From assembly GCA_964525185.1 (NCBI GenBank), contig CAZGFQ010000040.1, forward strand, positions 1 through 17,049: a stretch of 17,049 bases of DNA, in the 5' to 3' direction. Position 1 is the stretch's first letter, and each line of letters begins with the position of its first letter. The notes under the pieces were generated by a model. The model had not been told where the DNA came from. It saw nothing but the letters and a program-made list of their open reading frames with translations, and did no database searches. Both the position numbers and the translations under genes were made by a program. Positions 6,954-14,221 of this stretch are shown here, one piece after another. Source of the stretch: JABHGY01 sp964525185. Lineage in GTDB: Bacteria > Fidelibacterota > Marinisomatia > Marinisomatales > UBA1611.

Positions 6954-8255
6954 ATGAGCAATCAATTACAATTCGATACATTACAAGTACATGCTGGGCA
7001 GGAGCCAGCTGCAGGAACAAACGCTAGAGCAGTTCCTATTTTTTCATCAACATCTTACACGTTTAACGATACCGATCATGCTGCTAATCTGTTTTCACTA
7101 AAAGAATTTGGGAATATTTATACGCGTATAATGAATCCAACTACAGATGTTTTTGAAAAAAGAATTGCTGCATTAGAAGGAGGTGTAGCAGCATTGGCAA
7201 CTTCAAGCGGACAAGCAGCGCAATTTTTAGCCTTACAAACGTTAGCTAAGGCTGGTGATAATATAGTTTCCTCAAGTTATTTATACGGAGGAACCTATAA
7301 TCAATTTAAAGTTAGCTTTCCTAGGCTAGGGATTGATGTTCGATTTGCAGATGGGGACGATGCAGCTTCCATTGAATCATTAATAGATGAAAATACAAAA
7401 GCTATCTATTTGGAGAGTATCGGAAACCCAAAGTACAATGTACCACATTTTAAAGCTATATCTAAAATTGCTAAGCAAAATGGAGTTCCATTAGTTGTAG
7501 ATAATACGTTTGGAATGGGTGGATTTGTATGTCGACCCATTGACCATGGTGCTGATATTGTTGTAGCATCTGCAACAAAATGGATTGGGGGCCATGGGAA
7601 TACTGTTGGCGGTGTAATAATTGATGCTGGAACTTTTCCATGGGATAATGGGAAATTCCCAGAGTTTACGGAACCATCAGAAGGGTACCATGGACTCATG
7701 TTTTGGGATACATTTGGTCCAAATGGTGTATTAGGGGCAAATGTCACATTTATCATTAAAGCCAGGGTCGAAGGATTAAGAGATTTCGGAGCATGTCAAA
7801 ATCCATTTGGCTCATTTTTACTATTACAAGGTTTGGAAACATTGTCTTTACGTGGTCAACGCCATGTGGATAGTGCATTAACCCTTTCTAACTGGTTAGA
7901 AAAACATGAAAAAGTAGAGTGGGTGAGTTATCCTGGTTTAGAGAGTCATCCTTATCATCAACAAGCCAAGGAATATTTAACCAATGGATTTGGTGGCGTA
8001 TTATCATTTGGAATAAAAGGTGGAGGTTCTTCAGGGAAAAAGTTCATTGAATCTGTGCAATTAGCAAGCCATTTAGCAAATGTGGGTGATGCTAAAACAC
8101 TTGTGATTCATCCAGCATCCACAACTCATGAGCAACTTTCTGAGAGCGAACAAATTGCATCTGGCGTGACGGAAGAACTCATTCGAGTCTCCGTGGGTAT
8201 TGAGAATATAAATGATATTATCTCTGATTTTTATCAAGCATTAAATGACATTTAA
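6954..8255 (+). CDS. metY: MetY, O-acetylhomoserine sulfhydrylase (O-acetylhomoserine aminocarboxypropyltransferase)
   Basis: A PLP enzyme of the Cys/Met metabolism family that makes homocysteine directly from O-acetylhomoserine and sulfide. The 433-residue length is the long OAH-sulfhydrylase type; cystathionine gamma-synthases are nearer 380-400. Marks are QVHAGQEPAAGTNARAVPI near the N-terminus, YTRIMNPT (56-63), ATSSGQAA (82-89), the cofactor Asp in VVDNTFGMGG (D183) and the Schiff-base Lys K209 in SATKWIGGHG. RVSVGIENINDII closes the C-terminal domain. The ATG at 6954 has AAGGAAG upstream. It is the first gene behind the SAM riboswitch and is followed by metA, so the two enzymes make and use O-acetylhomoserine in sequence. 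Cytosolic. The large insert before LGANVTFIIKAR is typical of MetY. Confidence 0.96.
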   Translation: MSNQLQFDTLQVHAGQEPAAGTNARAVPIFSSTSYTFNDTDHAANLFSLKEFGNIYTRIMNPTTDVFEKRIAALEGGVAALATSSGQAAQFLALQTLAKAGDNIVSSSYLYGGTYNQFKVSFPRLGIDVRFADGDDAASIESLIDENTKAIYLESIGNPKYNVPHFKAISKIAKQNGVPLVVDNTFGMGGFVCRPIDHGADIVVASATKWIGGHGNTVGGVIIDAGTFPWDNGKFPEFTEPSEGYHGLMFWDTFGPNGVLGANVTFIIKARVEGLRDFGACQNPFGSFLLLQGLETLSLRGQRHVDSALTLSNWLEKHEKVEWVSYPGLESHPYHQQAKEYLTNGFGGVLSFGIKGGGSSGKKFIESVQLASHLANVGDAKTLVIHPASTTHEQLSESEQIASGVTEELIRVSVGIENINDIISDFYQALNDI

Positions 8256-8298
8256 TTGTATAATATTATTTGAAACAGGCAGTGAGTAATAGCTCAAA

Positions 8299-8326
8299 AA
8301 GGTGGCTTGAAAAATCAAGCCACCTT
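8299..8326. repeat. Perfect 12-bp hairpin at the metY-metA junction
   Basis: AAGGTGGCTTGA (8299-8310) and TCAAGCCACCTT (8315-8326) are exact reverse complements around an AAAA loop. Read on the minus strand, the second arm is followed by three further T. It therefore looks more like a terminator for transcription coming from the aro side than for met. On the plus strand it has no U-run and ends 6 bases before the metA ATG chosen here. Confidence 0.85.
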
Positions 8327-8332
8327 GGCCAT

Positions 8333-9154
8333 ATGAAGCCAACTATAAAAATATTAATATTAAATCTGATGCCTAATAAAATTGATACAGAAAATCAGTT
8401 TAATAGATTATTTGAAGAATTGGATTATCAAATAGATATTACATTCTTAAGATTAGAAAGTTATATATCTAAAAACACACCATTAGATTATTTAAAAACA
8501 AATTATGGAATATTATCAGATATATCACCCACTGATTATGATGGATTTATTTGCACCGGTTCTCCTGTGGAAACACTTCCATTTGAGCAAGTTGAATACT
8601 GGGATGAATTGACTCAAATTTTTGATGAAATTTATAAAGCAGGACTCCCATCAAATTTTATTTGTTGGGGAGCTCAAGCTGTTTTATATCATAGATATGA
8701 AATAAAAAAATATTTATTAGATAAAAAGATGTTTGGTGTATTTAAGCACACTTTTTTTAACCATGAGTTGATTGGAAATATTGCTTTCCCAAGTGAAGTT
8801 TCAATTCCTGTTTCAAGATATACTGGTTTAAAAAAGAGAGATGTTTTATCAGTTCCGGAATTAAAAATTATATTGGATTCTGATGAAGCTGGAGTTTGCT
8901 TGGTGTCTAATACAATACACAACGAATTTTATAATTTTAATCACTTTGAATATGATACAATTACCTTATCTAATGAATATTCCAGAGATATGGATAAGGG
9001 GCTAAACCCCAATATTCCTAAATATTATTTTCCTGATGATAATTCAGATATGGCTCCATCAAATACTTGGAATGAAAATGCACTAACATTTTTTAATTAT
9101 TGGTTTGCTCGAATAGATAAAGGCAGAATAAACCAAGGTGTAAATAGTGATTAA
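8333..9154 (+). CDS. metA: MetA-family homoserine O-acyltransferase, probably acetyl-CoA dependent
   Basis: A homoserine acyltransferase of the glutamine-amidotransferase-like MetA family (273 residues from this start). It makes O-acyl-homoserine for the adjacent MetY. Conserved blocks are IKILILNLMPNKIDTENQF, the nucleophile Cys in ICWGAQA (C111), the His and Glu in NHFEYD (H204, E206), KKMFGVFKH and YSRDMDKGLNPNIPKYYFP. TGSPVE carries Glu (E80) where succinyl-CoA enzymes usually have Gly, which predicts acetyl-CoA use and fits MetY. It is divergent: SIPVSRYT replaces the usual HSRHT-like block and TGH is changed to NHF. The start is uncertain. In-frame TTG at 8270 and GTG at 8282 would add 21 or 17 residues, but those would run through the perfect hairpin. 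No start has a good ribosome binding site, so I chose the ATG nearest the conserved core. Confidence 0.88.
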   Translation: MKPTIKILILNLMPNKIDTENQFNRLFEELDYQIDITFLRLESYISKNTPLDYLKTNYGILSDISPTDYDGFICTGSPVETLPFEQVEYWDELTQIFDEIYKAGLPSNFICWGAQAVLYHRYEIKKYLLDKKMFGVFKHTFFNHELIGNIAFPSEVSIPVSRYTGLKKRDVLSVPELKIILDSDEAGVCLVSNTIHNEFYNFNHFEYDTITLSNEYSRDMDKGLNPNIPKYYFPDDNSDMAPSNTWNENALTFFNYWFARIDKGRINQGVNSD

Positions 9155-9586
9155 CTAATTTATATTATTTAAAAATAATTGGATAGCCTGCAAGTATCCA
9201 TTTTTACCTAATCCTGAAATTTGGGTTAAACATACATCTTTTATAACAGATATTTTTCTAAAACGTTCCCTATTGCTGATATCACTTAAGTGTACTTCTA
9301 TTGTAGGGATTTCTGAAGAAGTAATGGCATCACGAATTGCATAGGAATAATGGGTATATGCTCCCGGGTTAATCACTATTCCGCCTACACGATTAATTGC
9401 TTTATGTATTTTATCTATAATTTCACCTTCATGATTTGATTGGAACCATTCAATTTGGTGATTATCGTCATTCAATGAATCATTAACCCAAGATTCAATT
9501 TCAGCTAACGAGTCAGTACCATAAATATCAGGTTCTCTTTTCCCTAAGAGATTAAGGTTTGGACCATTTATTATGAGAAACTTCAT
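9155..9586 (-). CDS. aroQ: AroQ, type II 3-dehydroquinate dehydratase
   Basis: Catalyses dehydration of 3-dehydroquinate to 3-dehydroshikimate. At 143 residues it is the small flavodoxin-like type II enzyme, usually a dodecamer, and not the Schiff-base AroD. Marks are IINGPNLNLLGKREPDIYG with catalytic Y22 and the flexible-loop Arg (R17), INPGAYTHYSYAIRDA (N73 and following), and EVHLSDISNRERFR containing H99 and R110. The start overlaps the aroB stop by 4 bases. The stop lies directly against the metA stop with no bases between, so the two operons converge tail to tail. No terminator for either operon is visible at the junction. It follows aroB, the preceding enzyme of the shikimate pathway. 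Confidence 0.97.
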   Translation of the reverse strand: MKFLIINGPNLNLLGKREPDIYGTDSLAEIESWVNDSLNDDNHQIEWFQSNHEGEIIDKIHKAINRVGGIVINPGAYTHYSYAIRDAITSSEIPTIEVHLSDISNRERFRKISVIKDVCLTQISGLGKNGYLQAIQLFLNNIN

Positions 9587-10653
9587 TGAATTTCTTTCAT
9601 AGCGTTAATCAATAGTTTATCTGTTACATTATCATTTGTGGTAGCTGACCCAATTCCCAATAGAGTGACAAAATGAAGAATACCTGAAACTGTTTTTTTA
9701 TCATTTTTAATAAAAGGTAATAAAGAAACGGGATCAAATTTATTTAATATTGGAAGAGGTAATCTTAAAATAGATTGTTTAAAAATTTTGTAATCATCTT
9801 TCTTTAATAGCCCTAATTCTTTCGAAATCCACCCCGCGCTAATCATACCATATGATACGGCATCCCCGTGACGTATTTGTCCATAACCAAAATGAGCTTC
9901 AAGAGCATGGCCAATCGTATGACCAAAATTGAGCAACCTTCGTAAGCCACCTTCGCGTTCATCTTGAGAAACTATTTCTGCTTTTATTTCACATGATCTA
10001 GCAATTGCATCTTCATAGGGAAATGTATCTAAATTATCCAAAGAATGAGATGTAGTTGAAAAGAAAGTTGTATCTTTTATGGCACCATATTTCAATATTT
10101 CACCCAAACCCGACACAACTTCTTCTCTTGGTAAGGATCCTAATATTGTTGGATCAATGAGAACACCTTTTGGCTGGTAAATTGCACCGACCAAATTTTT
10201 ACCTTCAGCGATATTAATGCCTGTTTTACCCCCAATGGATGAATCAACCATAGCCAATAAAGTGGTTGGAATTTGATAATAGTCAATACCACGCATAAAG
10301 CTAGAAGCAACAAACCCCGCAACATCACCAACAACACCTCCTCCAAGAGCAAGAATAGTTGTGGATCGATCACATTTCATTTCAATCATTTGACTAATAA
10401 TACGATTGAACTCAACAATACTTTTTGCCGTCTCCCCTGTTGGGACGGTTATATAATCAATAGAATAGCCAGATTGTTTTAATTGATTCATTAATTCGAA
10501 CCCAAAAAATTCCATCAATCTGTGCTGAGATATAATAATCCATTTTTGATCTTTATTATGATCCATTAATATGGATGGTATTTCCCTGATTAATCCATTT
10601 TCAACTTGGATTGAATATGATCGATTATGAAGGTTTACGTCAATTATTTTCAT
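9583..10653 (-). CDS. aroB: AroB, 3-dehydroquinate synthase
   Basis: Converts DAHP to 3-dehydroquinate using NAD and a divalent metal. The 356 residues match the family. The NAD-binding LALGGGVVGDVAGFVASSF lies at 101-119, followed by the substrate loop PTTLLAMVDSSIGGKTGIN. The metal ligands are E185 in SGLGEILKYG, H245 in LNFGHTIGHALE and H262 in IRHGDAVSYGM. The start at 10653 overlaps the 3' end of aroK by 14 bases and the stop overlaps aroQ by 4, so it is likely translated with both. The first pathway enzyme (DAHP synthase), shikimate dehydrogenase and EPSP synthase are not in the window and must be encoded elsewhere. Confidence 0.97.
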   Translation of the reverse strand: MKIIDVNLHNRSYSIQVENGLIREIPSILMDHNKDQKWIIISQHRLMEFFGFELMNQLKQSGYSIDYITVPTGETAKSIVEFNRIISQMIEMKCDRSTTILALGGGVVGDVAGFVASSFMRGIDYYQIPTTLLAMVDSSIGGKTGINIAEGKNLVGAIYQPKGVLIDPTILGSLPREEVVSGLGEILKYGAIKDTTFFSTTSHSLDNLDTFPYEDAIARSCEIKAEIVSQDEREGGLRRLLNFGHTIGHALEAHFGYGQIRHGDAVSYGMISAGWISKELGLLKKDDYKIFKQSILRLPLPILNKFDPVSLLPFIKNDKKTVSGILHFVTLLGIGSATTNDNVTDKLLINAMKEIQ

Positions 10654-11143
10654 TTAAAAACTTTTGTATTTGTTTAACAATTTGATTGGGAGATTTGTTA
10701 TTTGTATCAATTGTATGGTTAGATAAATCTAAATACATCTTTTCTCTCTCTTTAAATATATTGGTTAATTCTTCTGATATATTTTTTTGTTTTAATAATG
10801 GTCTATGACTTGAATTTAAAATCCGTTTTACTAATTCAGTAATAGTTGCTTCTAGATAAAATATATTTCCCTGTTTTAAATATGTGTAGTTATTTTCACT
10901 TAATACAATACCGCCTCCGCAAGATATTACAACACCATCCTTCATAGTCGATATAAGCGCTTTAGTTTCTAATGCCCTGAAATGTTTTTCACCACGATTT
11001 TCAAAAATATTTCCAATTGTCATATTTTCTTCTTTTTCGATAAAAGAATCCAAATCTATAAATGAATAATCAATTATTTCAGCCAATTGCTTCCCAACTG
11101 TGGATTTCCCCGAACCCATCATGCCAATAATATATATTGTCAT
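10640..11143 (-). CDS. aroK: AroK, shikimate kinase
   Basis: Phosphorylates shikimate at O3 with ATP. The 167-residue protein has the P-loop GMMGSGKST at 7-15, the shikimate-binding Asp in FIDLDSFIE (D32), the Arg of FRALET (R56), SCGGGIV (74-80) and the lid-region Arg in HRPLLKQ (R114). The ATG at 11143 is chosen because the Walker A motif then falls at the normal distance. It also gives the tight TAATG junction with the aroC stop. A longer frame opening at 11236 would only read the aroC tail in another frame. Its 3' end overlaps aroB by 14 bases. Confidence 0.96.
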   Translation of the reverse strand: MTIYIIGMMGSGKSTVGKQLAEIIDYSFIDLDSFIEKEENMTIGNIFENRGEKHFRALETKALISTMKDGVVISCGGGIVLSENNYTYLKQGNIFYLEATITELVKRILNSSHRPLLKQKNISEELTNIFKEREKMYLDLSNHTIDTNNKSPNQIVKQIQKFLNENN

Positions 11144-12303
11144 TAATATTTTGCTGATGATGAAATATGTGTTTTTAATTGTCCAATCGAATCTCCACCA
11201 AATTTCTCTAAAAGTGCATCTGCTAAAACAAAGCATAACATACTTTCAGCTATGATGGCTGCCGCTGGGACAGCACAGGCATCTGTCCGTTCTTTATGCG
11301 CATCCTTTTCTTCCTTCGATTCAATATCTACAGATTTAAGTGGTTTCATTAAGGTGGGGATAGGTTTCATTACCATTCTAACAACAATGGGCTGAGCATT
11401 GCTCATTCCACCTTCAATACCACCCGCATTATTAGAGTGACGTATAAATTTATTCCCATCCCAACCAATTTCATCATGGACTTCACTCCCAAATTTCATC
11501 CCACCGGAAAAGCCGTTTCCAATTTCAATACCTTTAAAGGCATTCACACTCATCATTAGGCTTGAAATACGTGTTTGTAATTTTTTATCCCATTGCGTGT
11601 GGGAGCCTAATCCATAAGGAAGTCCTGTTGCAATAACTTCAAAAACACCTCCCAATGAGTCACCATTTGTTTTGGCGTCGTCAATACATTTTATCATTTT
11701 CTCTTCAATGTTTTTGTCCAAGCATCTTACGGGCGATTCATCTGCTTTTTGATTTAAAGTATCGAGCGAATAACCAGAAGGGATTGGAGAATCATCTATT
11801 ATTGAGTGTATTTGCGTAACGCGGCTTGCCACCTGAATATCTACTTCTTCCAATAGTTTTCTGCAAATAGACCCTAATGCGACCCGCATAGTTGTTTCTC
11901 GAGCACTAGAGCGTTCGAGCACATTTCTAATATCAGCAAAACCGAATTTTTGAATTCCCGCAAGATCGGCATGCCCAGGTCGAGGAAGTGTCACTTTTTT
12001 AATAGGTTCATCCGTTGGTTCAACGGACATTTTTTTCGTCCAGTTTTCCCAATCTTTATTGTGGATTAAAATTCCAATGGGTGACCCAAGTGATTTCCCG
12101 TGGCGAACACCACTCCAAATCTCAGCCGTGTCTGTTTCAATTTTCATACGCCCACCACGGCCATGACCCATTTGCCTACGAGCAAGTTGAATATTAATTT
12201 CATTTTCAGAAATATCTAAAGAAGCAGGAATACCATCTAATATCCCAAGAAGACCGCGGCCATGTGATTCCCCCGCAGTTAGAAATGTAAGTTTTTTTAA
12301 CAT
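11143..12303 (-). CDS. aroC: AroC, chorismate synthase
   Basis: Converts EPSP to chorismate, the branch point for aromatic amino acids and, here, menaquinone. It needs reduced FMN. The 386 residues match the usual length. Signature regions are TAGESHGRGLLGILDGIPA at the N-terminus, RRQMGHGRGGRM, RPGHADLAGIQKFG with SSARETTMRVALG, NAGGIEGGMSNAQPI and the C-terminal ERTDACAVPAAAIIAE. It is the first gene of the minus-strand aro operon and lies opposite tetR across a 102-base gap with a palindromic site. A candidate promoter (-35 TTGACC, -10 TATTTT) overlaps that site. No clear ribosome binding site precedes the ATG at 12303. The downstream gene aroK begins within its stop codon. Confidence 0.97.
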   Translation of the reverse strand: MLKKLTFLTAGESHGRGLLGILDGIPASLDISENEINIQLARRQMGHGRGGRMKIETDTAEIWSGVRHGKSLGSPIGILIHNKDWENWTKKMSVEPTDEPIKKVTLPRPGHADLAGIQKFGFADIRNVLERSSARETTMRVALGSICRKLLEEVDIQVASRVTQIHSIIDDSPIPSGYSLDTLNQKADESPVRCLDKNIEEKMIKCIDDAKTNGDSLGGVFEVIATGLPYGLGSHTQWDKKLQTRISSLMMSVNAFKGIEIGNGFSGGMKFGSEVHDEIGWDGNKFIRHSNNAGGIEGGMSNAQPIVVRMVMKPIPTLMKPLKSVDIESKEEKDAHKERTDACAVPAAAIIAESMLCFVLADALLEKFGGDSIGQLKTHISSSAKY

Positions 12304-12349
12304 AGTTCTAATTTACTCATTCATAATTATTTTGTTATCAATAAATAAG

Positions 12350-12378
12350 AAAATATCTTAATTTGACCACCTGGTCAA
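12350..12378 (-). promoter_or_regulatory. Candidate promoter for the aro operon
   Basis: On the minus strand, TTGACC (12378-12373) and TATTTT (12355-12350) are separated by 17 bases and match the sigma-70 consensus at 5 of 6 and 4 of 6. The -35 element is part of the palindromic operator, so repressor binding there would block it. The leader to the aroC ATG would be about 40 bases. Confidence 0.4.
12363..12378. promoter_or_regulatory. Palindromic operator, probable TetR-family site
   Basis: TTGACCA, a two-base centre CC, then TGGTCAA: two perfect seven-base arms in the divergent aroC-tetR intergenic region, 27 bases before the tetR ATG. Size, symmetry and position are typical of TetR-family autoregulatory operators. 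Binding by the adjacent regulator is inferred. Confidence 0.65.
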
Positions 12379-12405
12379 TATACATTTTTTTAATGAAATA
12401 TCCAT

Positions 12406-13014
12406 ATGAATCCATTTGAAAGACTGCCGATAGAAAAACAAGAGCGTATTGTGAATGCATCCATTTCTGAATTTGCTGAAAAAGATTATGAAACAGCATC
12501 CATGAATGTTGTTGTAAATCAAGCAGGTATTTCTAAAGGATCATTGTTTAATTATTTCAAAACAAAAAGTACTCTATATGATTATGTGTATGCGTTAACT
12601 CTTGGAGAAGTCAAAGCCTATTTAAAAGATGTAAGAGATTCAACCACAGGGCTTCCATTCAATGAGCGATTAGCACAAATCATTGATTCGGGTGTTCAGT
12701 TCATTACAGATCATCCAAGGTTAGCGAAAATATATTTTAGATTAGTGTATTCTGGCGATTCACCCAATAGAAAAAAAATAATGACTGAACTACAGCTACT
12801 TTCAAATGACTATTTGGGTGAAATCATACAGGATGGGATTGACCGAAAGGAATTGAATTCAAATTTAATAAAAGGACAGGCTGTCTTTTATTTAGATGCT
12901 GTATTAAACCATTTTTTAAAAGAATATCATGAAGCATTATCTGAAGGAACCCAATTAGATAGAATAGAATGGGTGAATGGAATTACTGACTTATTTACAA
13001 AAGGATTTAAGTGA
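12406..13014 (+). CDS. TetR/AcrR-family transcriptional regulator heading the men operon
   Basis: A 202-residue one-component regulator. The N-terminal TetR_N domain (about 10-56) reads KQERIVNASISEFAEKDY, then the helix-turn-helix ASMNVVVNQAGISKGSLFNYFKTK. The remainder is helical and variable, as expected of a ligand-binding and dimerisation domain, and gives no clue to the ligand. The gene is divergent from aroC and its stop overlaps the GTG start of menG by 4 bases, so it is co-transcribed with the menaquinone genes. A 16-base palindrome 27 bases upstream is its likely operator. I infer autoregulation and possible control of both aro and men transcription. A ligand such as a quinone, an acyl-CoA or a redox signal would be plausible, but none is shown by the sequence. 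Confidence 0.9.
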   Translation: MNPFERLPIEKQERIVNASISEFAEKDYETASMNVVVNQAGISKGSLFNYFKTKSTLYDYVYALTLGEVKAYLKDVRDSTTGLPFNERLAQIIDSGVQFITDHPRLAKIYFRLVYSGDSPNRKKIMTELQLLSNDYLGEIIQDGIDRKELNSNLIKGQAVFYLDAVLNHFLKEYHEALSEGTQLDRIEWVNGITDLFTKGFK

Positions 13015-13757
13015 TAGATCAACAAAATAAAAATTATCCATCCGTTAAGGAAATGAATGATGATCAACGTATTGGAATCGTAAAAGATATTTTTACATCT
13101 GTAACAGATAAATATGATTTTTTAAATCGGTTATTGTCTGGCCGAAGAGATGTTGCTTGGCGTAAACGCACGGTTGCTGAAATGACATTTTTCAATACAA
13201 ACCGCTTTTTAGATGTTGCGACTGGCACAGGTGATTTAGCCTTGGATTGTGCCAACACTTATGAAAACGTGAATGTTGTTGGTATTGATTTTGTTCAAGA
13301 AATGGTTAATAACGGATTGAAAAAAGTCGATGCGCAAAATTTGAATAATCGTGTAGAGCTAAAATGGGGAGACGCAACAAATATTGAGTATAATGGCAAT
13401 TCATTTGATGTGGCCGCCATTGCTTTTGGGATTCGAAATATTCCTGATAAAAAACAAGCACTCACAGAAATGAAACGCATTCTTGTTAATAATGGACAGG
13501 TCATGGTTCTTGAACTCACAACACCGGAACCGGGTTTTTGGAGAAGTGCTTATGGTTTTTACCTAAATGGAATATTACCAAAGTTGGCTAGATGGTTTAC
13601 TAAAAATCCAGCTGCCTACGAGTATCTTGCGGACTCTATTATGAATTTCCCAACAAGAAAAGAATTTATAAACATCATGGAATCGATAGGATTAAAGAAT
13701 TGTAGAGCAATCCCACTTACATTTGGAGTTTGTACTCTATATATTGGAGAAAAATAA
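13011..13757 (+). CDS. menG: MenG/UbiE, demethylmenaquinone methyltransferase
   Basis: A class I SAM-dependent methyltransferase that adds the final methyl group to demethylmenaquinone. The 248 residues include VTDKYDFLNRLLSGRRDVAWRK, the SAM-binding DVATGTGDLAL at 68-78, the acidic GIDFVQEMV loop, the conserved AFGIRNI at 138-144 and LELTTPEPGFWRS. The LARWFTKNPAAYEYLADSIMNFP block is also typical of UbiE/COQ5. The GTG start at 13011 is chosen because it lies in the 4-base overlap with the tetR stop and has AAGGA about eight bases before it. The 3' stop shares a base with the menI ATG. With no ubiquinone genes here and men genes downstream, menaquinone is the likely product. Cytosolic or peripheral to the membrane. 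Confidence 0.95.
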   Translation: MIDQQNKNYPSVKEMNDDQRIGIVKDIFTSVTDKYDFLNRLLSGRRDVAWRKRTVAEMTFFNTNRFLDVATGTGDLALDCANTYENVNVVGIDFVQEMVNNGLKKVDAQNLNNRVELKWGDATNIEYNGNSFDVAAIAFGIRNIPDKKQALTEMKRILVNNGQVMVLELTTPEPGFWRSAYGFYLNGILPKLARWFTKNPAAYEYLADSIMNFPTRKEFINIMESIGLKNCRAIPLTFGVCTLYIGEK

Positions 13758-14121
13758 TGGAAAAATCAATACAATTAGAAACATTAAATGCATTTGGAAA
13801 AGGAACTTTGGCTGAAGCGCTTGGAATTGAGATTACTGATTTTGGTTCTGACTTTGTATCTGGGAAAATGCCTGTAGATCAAAGAACAATTCAACCTTTT
13901 GGCTTATTACATGGCGGATCGTCAGCCGCTTTAGCAGAAACATTAGGAAGTATAGCTGGAGGAATGGTATTAAAGGATGATGGAAAAACTGTCGTTGGTG
14001 TGGAAATCAATTGTAATCATTTAAGAAGTGCTAAAAATGGATGGGTGCATGGAAAAGCCACCCCAATTAAAATTGGGAAAAGAATTCAAGTTTGGAATAT
14101 TGATATTCACAATGATAACAG
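13757..14121 (+). CDS. menI: MenI-like hotdog thioesterase, 1,4-dihydroxy-2-naphthoyl-CoA hydrolase (3' end in assembly gap)
   Basis: A 4HBT-family hotdog thioesterase closely resembling E. coli YdiI/MenI. It would release DHNA from DHNA-CoA, between MenB and MenA. The 121 visible residues contain MPVDQRT, QPFGLLHGGSSAALAETLGS with H52 and the catalytic Glu E61, and VVGVEINCNHLRS, all in the YdiI arrangement. The family is about 135-140 residues, so roughly 15-18 residues and the stop lie in the N run. The ATG at 13757 shares a base with the menG stop (TAATG) and has GGAGA upstream. An in-frame ATG at 13730 would run back into menG and is less likely. Co-location with menG, menF and menD supports the specific function over a general acyl-CoA thioesterase. 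Confidence 0.92.
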
Positions 14122-14221
14122 NNNNNNNNNNNNNNNNNNNNNNNNNNNNNNNNNNNNNNNNNNNNNNNNNNNNNNNNNNNNNNNNNNNNNNNNNNNNNNN
14201 NNNNNNNNNNNNNNNNNNNNN
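14122..14221. other. Assembly gap of 100 N between menI and menF
   Basis: A run of exactly 100 N, hiding the end of menI (about 15-18 residues plus stop) and the start of menF (probably about 25-35 residues). The expected content is roughly 120-170 bases, so the N count is likely a placeholder. Confidence 0.95.

Noticed and set aside
6872..7027. Small plus-strand frame (51 codons) starting MGFKYLGLEKYVL upstream of metY
   Set aside because: It overlaps the metY start in another frame and has no recognisable domain and no Met or Cys codon run. An AGGA four bases upstream is the only support, so chance is more likely.
7406..7756. 116-codon antisense frame inside metY
   Set aside because: It is entirely opposite a well-conserved PLP enzyme, with no motif, no ribosome binding site and no separate neighbour context.
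11144..11236. Longer aroK start adding 31 residues
   Set aside because: The extension reads the aroC C-terminal region out of frame and pushes the P-loop to residue 38, unlike shikimate kinases. The ATG at 11143 is coupled to the aroC stop.
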